From the IMG/VR virus record IMGVR_UViG_3300047380_001224, positions 1-24,726 of that record: a stretch of 24,726 nucleotides of DNA. One strand, written 5' to 3'. This document shows, piece after piece, positions 8,594-14,687 of the stretch. This DNA is from a virus. Numbering within the stretch: position 1 is the stretch's first letter; every line of letters starts with the position of its first letter. The notes under the pieces were generated by a model, which saw nothing but the letters and a program-made list of their open reading frames with translations, was not told the origin of the DNA and did not search any database. A program made the position numbers and the translations under genes.

Positions 8594-8989
8594 TTAAGGG
8601 TTTTTATTGGGCAAATTATCATCTTCTTTTTCTTTCTTAATCGTCTGAATAACACCAATGATGGCTAACATCAACGCTGCAATAGATTCGTATAGGTCAG
8701 GCTGTACAGTCACACCAATAGCACCAGCTATGGCGGTTACACCTTGATACGTAGAGGGTTCTTTTAATCGGGATTTTAACCAAGTCCAAGTCATAGTTAC
8801 GGCTCTTTTGTTAATTAAATATACTGTGAAGTCCATGATACCAATGATTTTGGCTCTACTCAATACCTTTTTACGAGACCGCTCAACCTTTGGCATGGCA
8901 ACTACCTTTACCTTCTTGAGTTTAGGCTCAGGAACAGTGCGGTTGTCTATAGTGATAGGTTTTATTTTCTTTCGCCTTTGTATTGCCAT
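8594..8989 (-). CDS. Holin-like membrane protein
   Basis: A 131-residue protein with a basic N-terminal half (QRRKKIK at 4-10, further Lys/Arg clusters to about 46) and a C-terminal part resembling small phage holins. RLKEPSTYQGVTAIAGAIGV (about 74-93) is followed by a second hydrophobic stretch at about 99-117 and a charged KKEKEDD tail. Two membrane helices with a short turn fit a class II-type holin that opens the inner membrane for the endolysin. The gene overlaps the endolysin gene by 28 bases, which supports the role. The long basic N-terminal extension is unusual and could be a regulatory or cytoplasmic domain. A weaker hydrophobic stretch occurs at about 48-60. Confidence 0.65.
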   Translation of the reverse strand: MAIQRRKKIKPITIDNRTVPEPKLKKVKVVAMPKVERSRKKVLSRAKIIGIMDFTVYLINKRAVTMTWTWLKSRLKEPSTYQGVTAIAGAIGVTVQPDLYESIAALMLAIIGVIQTIKKEKEDDNLPNKNP

Positions 8990-9378
8990 TTTCCATCCTC
9001 ATCCGCTTCGAATTCATGATACCGATCACCTTTGTGATCGCAATGTATAAACTTTTGATCTGGGTAGTAACATATACGCTTGTAGTCAGATGCTCTAAGC
9101 TCTTCCAAGAGTAGCTCCATGTTAGCGCACGTGTAATCTACGGCTCCTAGACCAGTAAATGTATGTTCGCTAGTTCCGCTTCTGCCGTGCGACAATTCCC
9201 AATCTTTCGAGCGATACCCACTGTTCTGAGATACTTGTACAGGTTGACCTATCCTGTGGCGTATAGGGTTAATTATGGGCTTGTGGTGCTTCTCTATCTT
9301 GTCTACTACGTGAATAGGAACACCCACCATCACTCTATCCACTAGAAATTCTTTAATGCTAAAATAATCGTAGTACAT
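8962..9378 (-). CDS. Peptidase M15-type endolysin
   Basis: A 138-residue single-domain enzyme, likely a peptidoglycan L-Ala-D-Glu or D-Ala-type carboxypeptidase/endopeptidase. SGYRS at about 53-57 precedes the zinc site. SEHTFTGLGAVD (70-81) matches the SxHxxGxAxD pattern of the M15 family with ligands His72 and Asp81. FIHCDH (110-115) supplies the last His ligand and catalytic region. It has no signal peptide, so export needs a holin, and the holin-like gene overlaps its 3' end. Its promoter lies at 9404-9432. The size is typical of M15_3-type phage endolysins. Confidence 0.85.
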   Translation of the reverse strand: MYYDYFSIKEFLVDRVMVGVPIHVVDKIEKHHKPIINPIRHRIGQPVQVSQNSGYRSKDWELSHGRSGTSEHTFTGLGAVDYTCANMELLLEELRASDYKRICYYPDQKFIHCDHKGDRYHEFEADEDGKWQYKGERK

Positions 9379-9403
9379 ACGTATTTTGTTAGTTAAATGA
9401 TAA

Positions 9404-9432
9404 AATGTAGGTAGTTACCACCAAAATATCAA
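9404..9432 (-). promoter_or_regulatory. Lysis-gene promoter
   Basis: On the minus strand TTGATA (9432-9427), a 17-base spacer and TACATTTT (9409-9402). The predicted start is near 9397, about 19 bases before the endolysin ATG. It shares the TTGAnn-N17-TAnATTT pattern with the promoters at 8547-8575 and 13982-14010. TACATTTT matches the Bacteroidota TAnnTTTG element at 7 of 8. A terminator lies directly upstream. Confidence 0.5.
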
Positions 9433-9439
9433 TACCAAT

Positions 9440-9464
9440 AAAAAACCCCACTGATCAGGTGGGG
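9440..9464 (-). terminator. Minus-strand intrinsic terminator 3
   Basis: CCCCAC (9446-9451) pairs with GTGGGG (9459-9464) around a 7-base loop; on the minus strand a TTTTTT tract follows (9445-9440). It lies just upstream of the lysis promoter. Confidence 0.75.
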
Positions 9465-9534
9465 CTACAAGTATGACTTATCAAAACTAATCTCAGCAAG
9501 AGATGTACATATAATATAGTAAAAATAAATCAAT

Positions 9535-9568
9535 AAAAAAAGGGACGTTGCTCGCACAAGTCCCCTTT
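9535..9568 (-). terminator. Minus-strand intrinsic terminator 2
   Basis: On the minus strand AAGGGGAC pairs with GTCCCTT (one bulged G), with an inner TTG/CAA pairing, followed by TTTTTTT. It lies downstream of the replication operon. Confidence 0.7.
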
Positions 9569-9631
9569 CATATCATAATAACGAGAAACTAACAAATTAA
9601 TGTTTTGTTTCATGGTATCAGGATTTTCCTG

Positions 9632-9662
9632 AAAAAAGATAGGGGCTTTCAAACCCTCTATC
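9632..9662 (-). terminator. Minus-strand intrinsic terminator 1
   Basis: On the minus strand GATAGAGGG (9662-9654) pairs with CCCCTATC (9645-9638) with one bulged A, followed by TTTTTTC. It is the first terminator after the last replication gene, 74 bases past its stop codon. Confidence 0.6.
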
Positions 9663-9735
9663 CATGTGAGAACTAATGAAAATGCTATTACATAAGTTTT
9701 TGATATAACAACTTAGCAATTTCATCGCCCTGAGT

Positions 9736-10002
9736 TCAGAAGGGCATTGCTTCTCCTTCTTTTTCAGCGATCCTAACTTCGCCTTCTGTGAATACTACTC
9801 GACCATTGCCGAGCCAAATTTTTTCCTGTCCTGCTTCTCGCTCTTCTTTGGACATACTCATAGCAACACTCGCATTGTTGCCGTATCTAGTTTCATCGTT
9901 AATAAATACGGTAACGTTGGCGTATGTGCCTTTTTTACCTTTGATTAACGCTTCTTTTGGTATTTTTGTTACGTCTATAGACGCATTGATTATTGTCGCC
10001 AT
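9736..10002 (-). CDS. Putative phage ssDNA-binding protein with SSB-like tip
   Basis: An 88-residue protein (MATIINASIDVTKIPKEALI start). I recall related INxxIDVTKI...KGKKGTY proteins of about this size, usually unnamed, from phages of Bacteroidota; this was not searched. The middle (TYANVTVFINDETRYGNNAS, about 26-45) looks like strands of an OB-type fold. The C-terminus is acidic and ends EGEAMPF, like the D-rich, Pro-Phe tip of bacterial SSB that recruits repair and replication proteins. It is the last gene of the replication operon, after the helicase. The ssDNA-binding role is inferred from the tip, size and context, and no direct sequence motif proves it. Confidence 0.6.
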   Translation of the reverse strand: MATIINASIDVTKIPKEALIKGKKGTYANVTVFINDETRYGNNASVAMSMSKEEREAGQEKIWLGNGRVVFTEGEVRIAEKEGEAMPF

Positions 10003-10064
10003 TTTTCTTGTAATTATATATTAAATGTTACTGTATGAGAATATATGAGACCATCTGAGTAAAG

Positions 10065-11315
10065 TCAAATCTTTGACTTAGCCACTTCTAAACCCATATC
10101 GCCATTATGGACCATATGGATGTAGTTGTGAGACAGTTGACCTCTCCTTGTTTTTACTAGCTTTACAAAGACCGATTGATAGTCGTGAATCTCACCATCT
10201 TTCAGTCCTTTTACGGCTAGATAGCCCTCATGATCTCTAGTTACCAGACCCTGTATCATATTAGGTCTAAACACTGAGGTCATGCAGTGAGCTACGTTCT
10301 TTATAGCTTGCGCCCATTGTGCGTCTTTGTACTTGGGTACAAGGCTCCAACCTGATCGGTTCATGGAATTAATCGTTACTTGACTAGGCACGATCACTAG
10401 CACATTGAGTTGTTTGGCTATGTCTTTCATAATTCTTGTTACGTGCTGAATCTCAAGAGTTCTACTATCAAACCTGCCTTGAGCGTACACTTCTTGGATG
10501 TAGTCTATCACCACGAAGTCAAGACCGTAATCCATCTTGTTGATCCTGCACAAACGTTTGATTTCGTCTATGTCATCCACAGAGTCAATAATTCGGACAT
10601 TATCAGCTTCGTAACCTGCCATCAGACCAAGTTGTTTAGCGGTGTTCACGTCATAATCCTCCATTTGAAACCACAGACCTTGATAACCCTGTTGAGCAAG
10701 TTTACTAGCCACAAACGTTGACCATTGCGTTTTACCATGACCAGAGTCAGCTAATACAATGTTGATGTCGCCTCTATGTAAACCCACGTCACTGTATAGA
10801 ATCTCATCAAGTTTGTGTACTCCTGTAACAAGTTTTTCCTTTTTAGGCTCGTTCATCTCACGATCAAGAATCTCAGTTGGAGTCAAGGCAATTTTCTGAG
10901 AGGTGTCATCCACCGTTTCATTGAGCTTATCAATCTCCATTAGGAGATCGTCCATTGTCGTGGTTGGACTATGGGCTATGTCATTGATGTTCTTGATAGC
11001 ATATCTAAGCCTGTTCTTGTCAGTGGTGTCTTTTAGCGTTCTAAGATATGCTCTGGTTTCTTGCTCTGAAGCCACGTGCATCATCATGAGTTCATAAAAC
11101 TCACCCACGTTCATACCCTCCATTTTAGCCACTAGGGTATCTTCATTGAAGACAACACCTTCTGAGTGTTGCTTGCAAGCCTCTAAATAAATTGGTCGTA
11201 AATAATTGAAGTACGTTGCATCTAACGTATTGAATATTAGTTCTCTATATTCTCTTTTAGAAATGAGCGTACCAATCAGCACCTCTTCTAGGTGCATCAT
11301 GTCATTTCTAATCAT
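10065..11315 (-). CDS. dnaB: DnaB-like replicative helicase
   Basis: A 416-residue hexameric-helicase homologue. Residues 1-115 form an all-helical DnaB-type N-terminal domain (MMHLEEVLIGTLISKREYRE near the start). The RecA-type motor follows: Walker A ADSGHGKT (189-196), catalytic Glu219 in FQMED, Walker B FVVIDY (267-272) and the VPSQVT sensor (309-314). It should unwind the phage fork 5' to 3'. The TOPRIM primase domain found in T7-type helicases is absent and no primase or polymerase gene is in the window. Primase and polymerase must come from elsewhere in the genome or from the host. The start overlaps the previous gene's stop. It is slightly shorter than cellular DnaB (about 450-470). 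Confidence 0.92.
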   Translation of the reverse strand: MIRNDMMHLEEVLIGTLISKREYRELIFNTLDATYFNYLRPIYLEACKQHSEGVVFNEDTLVAKMEGMNVGEFYELMMMHVASEQETRAYLRTLKDTTDKNRLRYAIKNINDIAHSPTTTMDDLLMEIDKLNETVDDTSQKIALTPTEILDREMNEPKKEKLVTGVHKLDEILYSDVGLHRGDINIVLADSGHGKTQWSTFVASKLAQQGYQGLWFQMEDYDVNTAKQLGLMAGYEADNVRIIDSVDDIDEIKRLCRINKMDYGLDFVVIDYIQEVYAQGRFDSRTLEIQHVTRIMKDIAKQLNVLVIVPSQVTINSMNRSGWSLVPKYKDAQWAQAIKNVAHCMTSVFRPNMIQGLVTRDHEGYLAVKGLKDGEIHDYQSVFVKLVKTRRGQLSHNYIHMVHNGDMGLEVAKSKI

Positions 11316-11551
11316 AACACTTCAAGCGCTTTTACTCTGCCGTAAGCAGTCAGCGTATATTTAGATGGATGTTTATTTTCGGATTGTACGACACCTGACT
11401 GTATCAAGCTACAAATTGTAGAAAACGTAGTCCAATATTTGTCGTGTCCTTTAATTTCCATTCTAGGCTCTATGTCACCATACGTAGCATGACCATTTTC
11501 TTTTAGTAATCTTAGTATTTGTTTTTCATTTTCGCTCATTTTTCTTCTCAT
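11312..11551 (-). CDS. Small winged-helix DNA-binding protein
   Basis: A 79-residue protein with the pattern of a winged helix-turn-helix. A helix (EKQILRLLKENGHATYGDIE, about 8-27), a recognition-like segment (TTFSTICSLIQSGVVQSE, about 41-58), and a wing ending KYTLTAYGRVKALEVL are visible. It lies between a nuclease and the helicase and overlaps both genes by a few bases (26 upstream, 4 downstream). It could be an operon regulator or a helicase-loading partner. The fold call rests on pattern only. An ATG two codons further in (MSENEK) gives an alternative start. Confidence 0.65.
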   Translation of the reverse strand: MRRKMSENEKQILRLLKENGHATYGDIEPRMEIKGHDKYWTTFSTICSLIQSGVVQSENKHPSKYTLTAYGRVKALEVL

Positions 11552-11963
11552 TAGGTTTATGTCTTAAATCGTTTTTTGTTACTGTTCCGTTCTTGTTAAA
11601 CGTATGCAGTACCCACCCTTTTCGGTCATACCACGTCATCGCAAGAACACGAATATACTTACTAGCAAAGGTCATTGCAAAACGAATATATGGTTTTTGT
11701 AAGGGTGGTTTATTGGTCTTGACTTGTACGAGCCATACATTAGTTCCATCCATAGCTATTAAGTCAAAACCGTCAAATTTTTGCTCTTGTGCGTGATCGC
11801 ACTCATGTTTCCAACACTTAATGCAAAGTCCAGAGAATAAATCCTTAGATTTTATAAATCGACCAGTAAGCTCTACTTCGTCAACAATCATTTGCTTGTC
11901 TCTGAAGAAGGATATTGCTTTAGTTATAGTCCTACGACCTTTTGCTCTGGCGCTCATAGGCAT
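11526..11963 (-). CDS. Mrr/Hjc-like PD-(D/E)xK nuclease with Cys-His cluster
   Basis: A 145-residue basic protein. FDGFDLIAMDGT (63-74, acidic Asp67) followed by VWLVQVKTN (76-84) gives the D...QxK form of the restriction-endonuclease-fold active site. Mrr-type enzymes use this form with Gln in place of Glu. Before it, C47-x2-C50-x2-H53-x-C55-x-H57 looks like a small zinc-binding knuckle. Possible jobs are Holliday-junction or branched-DNA resolution after RecE/ERF recombination, or a repair nuclease. The operon context favours recombination. ATGs at 11963 and 11957 are both possible starts. The C-terminal tail is Lys-rich. Confidence 0.65.
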   Translation of the reverse strand: MPMSARAKGRRTITKAISFFRDKQMIVDEVELTGRFIKSKDLFSGLCIKCWKHECDHAQEQKFDGFDLIAMDGTNVWLVQVKTNKPPLQKPYIRFAMTFASKYIRVLAMTWYDRKGWVLHTFNKNGTVTKNDLRHKPNEKKNERK

Positions 11964-12021
11964 AAGAAATCCCCACCACCACCGAAATGATGATGAGGGT
12001 CACTGTTATGGAAAAGATCAA
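11932..12021 (-). CDS. Possible 29-aa hydrophobic peptide
   Basis: A TTG-started frame covers the only gap in this tightly packed operon, between the ERF stop and the nuclease start. It encodes one hydrophobic helix (VTLIIISVVVGISYAY, residues 7-22) followed by a basic tail ending KRS. It overlaps both neighbours. Small single-helix membrane peptides are frequent in phages, but the non-ATG start and the repeated GGT/ATC triplets behind the composition leave this uncertain. Confidence 0.25.
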   Translation of the reverse strand: MIFSITVTLIIISVVVGISYAYERQSKRS

Positions 12022-12455
12022 AACGGAAGCTCATCTAGCATCGCATCCTTAACGTCTCTAGCACGTGCAGGTAGCTTTGCTTTAGGAGTTTTACTTCTTC
12101 CTTGAGCCTTATTTCCATCGTCATCCTCTTGAGCAAGCCCTAAAAGGGAAACGAGAGTATATCTGCGATAGTACGTTATACAGGATCCCAAGTCTTGAGG
12201 CTTAACATTTTCAGGCAATGGTATAAATGAGTCAATAAACTTGTTTGACTCAGTACAGAAAATTCTTGTACCCACACAACCCTGCTCAATCGGTTGTAGT
12301 AACAACAATTTTTCGGCAAGTAGGTGTGGCCTTACTACATCTATCACCTTGTCTAGGCTTACATAAGATGACTTAAAGAATGGGTTCTTCTTGTCCTTCT
12401 CTAGCTTTTCAATTTTGCTAGTTACATCTAATAGTTTTGTATATAGGTTTTTCAT
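12018..12455 (-). CDS. erf: ERF-family ssDNA annealing protein
   Basis: A 145-residue member of the Essential Recombination Function (ERF) annealing family. KNPFFKSSYVSLDKVIDVVR (23-42) and QDLGSCITYYRRYTLVSLLG (87-106) are the family's signature stretches, followed by the acidic QEDDDGNKA. It should coat and anneal complementary single strands, partnering the RecE-like exonuclease encoded immediately upstream in a Red-like pathway (the start overlaps the recE-type stop by four bases). The C-terminus is a linker of Lys/Arg/Ala and then MLDELPF, an SSB-like acidic Pro-Phe tip. A similar tip ends the protein at 9736-10002. It is shorter than P22 Erf (about 200). Confidence 0.88.
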   Translation of the reverse strand: MKNLYTKLLDVTSKIEKLEKDKKNPFFKSSYVSLDKVIDVVRPHLLAEKLLLLQPIEQGCVGTRIFCTESNKFIDSFIPLPENVKPQDLGSCITYYRRYTLVSLLGLAQEDDDGNKAQGRSKTPKAKLPARARDVKDAMLDELPF

Positions 12456-13294
12456 AAGTATGTAATTGTGTTTGCATTAGCTAGCCCACTTGTTTCGGGG
12501 CTAGGGTTCTCTTTCCATTTGCCGATACGTTCTTTTATTAGTTCTAGTTCTCGCATCGCTTTCATTTGGGTATCCTCATCCAATGAGAATACAGCACTAT
12601 TATATGGAAACTCTTTTTCTATTGCAACATAAAAGAATTGATCCATTGGAACTTCCAATAGGCTACAATAAAATGCTGCTTGTAGGTCATATCTAAATTT
12701 CCAGAAGTCTGCCCTGAAAGCTCTTTCAGAGGCATCTCTACAAGATTTCCAGTCTATAATCACCACAGGTTGTTCGTCTTTCACTAACAGACGATCTGGT
12801 CTTACTCTATAATTTAGCCCATGAAAATCAGGCTCATCTGTGAGAAAAGAATACTCATCCCATATGTCATCGTGGTCAAAGTCCTGATAGATGGATTGAA
12901 GTCCTGTGTTATCCACCGCAGATTTGTACATATACTCTATGGACTGCATCTCGTATTGAGTAATCACTGTTTGATCGTCTTTTACGCCTTGTTCAAACTC
13001 TGCCTTAAAGGTCTTGTATTCACGAGTCATTGAAGGAACAGAGATTTCTGGTCTTTGCTCTAGGATTCTCGCTACTATCTCTGTGTCATCAAACACCACG
13101 AACCTACGCACGAAGGCGAGCCTATCCTCAAAATACGTGTGCATAGCATCCCCAAAGATAAGAGCAGGAGTCGGATCAAATTTTTTCATAGCCCTTTGGA
13201 TAGAATGTTTTGCTACGGCTTTGACGAAGCTACTTGATACGTGGTCACTCATAGAGTGATAGTCTGCATTAGATAGGTCGCTATATATCTTCAT
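12452..13294 (-). CDS. RecE/ExoVIII-like PD-(D/E)xK exonuclease
   Basis: A 280-residue nuclease resembling the C-terminal catalytic part of RecE and related phage exonucleases. FGDAMHTYFE (47-56) provides the H-x3-E helix. RVRPDRLL (163-170) carries metal-binding Asp167, VVIIDWKS (177-184) carries the D-x-K pair Asp181/Lys183, and RYDLQAAFY (201-209) the QxxxY helix. It should chew 5' strands at double-strand ends to expose single strands for the ERF protein encoded next. All catalytic residues expected are present. It overlaps the preceding small gene by 14 bases. Confidence 0.9.
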   Translation of the reverse strand: MKIYSDLSNADYHSMSDHVSSSFVKAVAKHSIQRAMKKFDPTPALIFGDAMHTYFEDRLAFVRRFVVFDDTEIVARILEQRPEISVPSMTREYKTFKAEFEQGVKDDQTVITQYEMQSIEYMYKSAVDNTGLQSIYQDFDHDDIWDEYSFLTDEPDFHGLNYRVRPDRLLVKDEQPVVIIDWKSCRDASERAFRADFWKFRYDLQAAFYCSLLEVPMDQFFYVAIEKEFPYNSAVFSLDEDTQMKAMRELELIKERIGKWKENPSPETSGLANANTITYL

Positions 13295-13541
13295 AGGGTT
13301 CAGGAAAGTTTTCTATTGATATTATGGGGTGTTCAAAAGCGTCAAGAATATCTTCAATGTCTTTTATTAAGTCTTCATCGGACAATGCGATTAATGATAC
13401 AGGCACCTTTGAATATTCTAGGGGTATATCGTCAAAATCATAGCACGTTTCGTGTACGGAATAAACAGTGGCTACCCCAGATTTTTGCGCATATATCCTA
13501 TATTTAGGATAAATATCTCCGTCTTCATCACCGATTTCCAT
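13281..13541 (-). CDS. Unknown acidic protein, first gene of the replication operon
   Basis: An 86-residue strongly acidic protein (MEIGDEDGDIYPKYRIYAQK start, NFPEPYEDI end). No family recognised. Its position at the head of the minus-strand replication and recombination operon suggests an early role. Acidic small early proteins can be inhibitors or DNA mimics, but nothing beyond charge supports that here. Its start faces the divergent control region with the 22-bp dyad. Confidence 0.65.
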   Translation of the reverse strand: MEIGDEDGDIYPKYRIYAQKSGVATVYSVHETCYDFDDIPLEYSKVPVSLIALSDEDLIKDIEDILDAFEHPIISIENFPEPYEDI

Positions 13542-13552
13542 GTAAAATATTT

Positions 13553-13580
13553 TTTACTTATGTTTATGTCACAACATAAT
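13553..13580. promoter_or_regulatory. Divergent control region with perfect dyad
   Basis: In the 51 bases between the minus operon and the initiator-like gene, TTATGTT (13558-13564) and AACATAA (13573-13579) form a perfect 7-bp dyad spanning 22 bp (two helical turns). A plus-strand promoter candidate TTTACT (13553-13558), 16 bases, CATAAT (13575-13580) overlaps it. The minus-strand promoter is less clear. It is a likely operator for switching both operons. Confidence 0.45.
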
Positions 13581-13592
13581 AAATTTTTACTA

Positions 13593-13985
13593 ATGAAAAA
13601 ACCAACGTATTACGGAGTTCTACCAGCTGAGGTACGATACCATCCAGATTTAAACAGTAGCCAAAAGGTACTATACACAGAAATAGATGCACTATCAAGG
13701 AAGCAAGGGTATTGTTTCGCATCCAATAAATATTTCGCTGATCTTTATTCAATTTCTGTTAGTACTGTATCTCGATGGATCTCTAGGTTGAAGGAAGCAA
13801 GAGTCATAAAAGTTTTTTATGTGATCGAGCAAGGGAATGTAAGTATAAGAAGGATTACTCCCCTATGCAAAAATGCGCACCCCCCTACGCAAAAAGATCA
13901 ATACCCCCTACGCAAAAAGCGCAAGTATAATAATACTAAATATAATAATACTACTGATGAAATTATTTTGGGGGAAATTATTTGA
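13593..13985 (+). CDS. HTH_36-type replication initiator-like protein
   Basis: A 130-residue protein. The start at 13593 (MKKPTYYGVLPAEVRYHPDL) is chosen because it begins exactly where this initiator family begins; a possible ATG lies 27 bases upstream. Residues 24-70 contain the helix-turn-helix (KYFADLYSISVSTVSRWISR, about 43-62) characteristic of phage replication initiators and replisome organisers. The C-terminal third is low-complexity and basic and encodes iteron repeats rather than an obvious domain, so it is short for the family. Phage lambda O is a precedent for an origin inside the initiator gene. The protein probably binds the iterons at 13860-13919. A 22-bp dyad lies just upstream. 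Confidence 0.75.
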   Translation: MKKPTYYGVLPAEVRYHPDLNSSQKVLYTEIDALSRKQGYCFASNKYFADLYSISVSTVSRWISRLKEARVIKVFYVIEQGNVSIRRITPLCKNAHPPTQKDQYPLRKKRKYNNTKYNNTTDEIILGEII

Positions 13986-14001
13986 CATTGAATGTGGATA
14001 A
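13860..14001. other. Putative phage replication origin (iterons, AT 13-mers, DnaA box)
   Basis: Three direct repeats of the form CCCC(C)TA(C/T)GCAAAAA begin at 13860, about 13881 and 13904; their TA steps are 22 and 23 bases apart, about two helical turns. Next come two perfect copies of TATAATAATACTA (13926-13938, 13941-13953; period 15) in an AT-rich stretch. A perfect DnaA box TGTGGATAA follows at 13993-14001. Iterons plus an AT-rich unwinding zone plus a DnaA box is the standard architecture of theta-type origins. Function is inferred from architecture. Confidence 0.6.
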
Positions 14002-14010
14002 GTATAGATT
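13982..14010 (+). promoter_or_regulatory. Early promoter with DnaA box in its spacer
   Basis: TTGACA (13982-13987), a 17-base spacer, TAGATT (14005-14010; TAGATTTC in full). The perfect DnaA box (13993-14001) lies between -35 and -10. The start site would be near 14017, nearly abutting the ATG at 14022, so transcription could also prime or activate the origin. It has the same pattern as the promoter upstream of the DnaA-like gene. Confidence 0.55.
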
Positions 14011-14021
14011 TCATTTAACTA

Positions 14022-14237
14022 ATGATAACTAAACATACAGAACTAATGAATAAACCAGCAAAAATTACAGACATAGAAAAAGCTATTAATAGGCTAAATT
14101 TTTTAGAGATGCCATATATATACAGAGATGGTAAGATAATTGTAGATGTAACTAGCGAAATAAACTACGACTCTATAAGAGTAATTGTATCTGATGAATC
14201 AATATTAAAATTAGCGAAAGAATGGGAGGGACAATAA
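14022..14237 (+). CDS. Small accessory protein, unknown
   Basis: A 71-residue protein if read from 14022; ATG at 14046 (MNKPAKITDIEKAINRLNFL) gives 63 residues and leaves room for a leader after the promoter. Mixed alpha/beta pattern with several short strands (GKIIVDVTSEINYDSIRVIV). No family recognised. It is the first gene of the rightward accessory cluster, directly behind the putative origin, so it is probably made early. Confidence 0.55.
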   Translation: MITKHTELMNKPAKITDIEKAINRLNFLEMPYIYRDGKIIVDVTSEINYDSIRVIVSDESILKLAKEWEGQ

Positions 14238-14238
14238 A

Positions 14239-14406
14239 ATGGATCCACGAATAATTACAACATATACAAGAAAGATAAATACATCTGATGAAGAGGATAG
14301 GAATCATTTATTAAGTGTGTTGTTACACGCTTTAGATGATACAGAAAAGAAAAGGAATAAGGCTAAAGAACTAATAACTACTTTTTTATTGGAGGATCCA
14401 AAATGA
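14239..14406 (+). CDS. Small accessory protein (55 aa), unknown
   Basis: A 55-residue, mostly helical charged protein (MDPRIITTYTRKINTSDEED start, LLEDPK end). GGGAGGG at 14224-14230 lies eight bases before the ATG, a strong SD that supports the start. The stop overlaps the next ATG (ATGA). Unknown function. Confidence 0.6.
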   Translation: MDPRIITTYTRKINTSDEEDRNHLLSVLLHALDDTEKKRNKAKELITTFLLEDPK

Positions 14407-14687
14407 GCAAGCAATATACCTATAAAGAGGTTAATGACGTAATAGACACTGATGAAATCATTAAGAATGCTTTTATACGTGTAAAGGAGTGTATTTATGA
14501 AGAGATCATAAATAATATCAAGGATGCTGAACTAGACATATTTGATACACATAATGATTGTATTATTGATGAGGTGCTTAATGAGTTTACCATTCAGAGG
14601 AAGCCTAAAGAAGAATATGCAACCATGTTTGTAGACGTTGATGATATGTTATCGTTTTTGAAGATTAGACCTGATAAAGATGCCTGA
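14403..14687 (+). CDS. Accessory protein (94 aa), unknown
   Basis: A 94-residue acidic, helix-rich protein (MSKQYTYKEVNDVIDTDEII start). GGAGG at 14391-14395, seven bases before the ATG, supports the start. It overlaps its upstream and downstream neighbours by four and eight bases. No domain recognised. Confidence 0.6.
   Translation: MSKQYTYKEVNDVIDTDEIIKNAFIRVKECIYEEIINNIKDAELDIFDTHNDCIIDEVLNEFTIQRKPKEEYATMFVDVDDMLSFLKIRPDKDA

Larger units (their letters stand above)
9379..9735. other. Gene-free region between replication and lysis operons
   Basis: No convincing gene in 357 bases. It holds the lysis promoter (9404-9432) and three minus-strand terminators. It also has a small perfect hairpin TCAGG-ATTTT-CCTGA at about 9618-9632. 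The arrangement insulates the lysis genes from replication transcripts. Confidence 0.6.

Noticed and set aside
8514-8597. 27-codon plus-strand ORF over the DnaA box region
   Set aside because: It has no SD or promoter, lies opposite a well-formed minus-strand promoter, and its composition is not distinctive.
12909-12917. Further DnaA boxes at 8225-8233 and 12909-12917 (8 of 9 matches)
   Set aside because: Both lie inside coding sequence without promoter elements, and 8-of-9 matches are expected several times by chance in this length.
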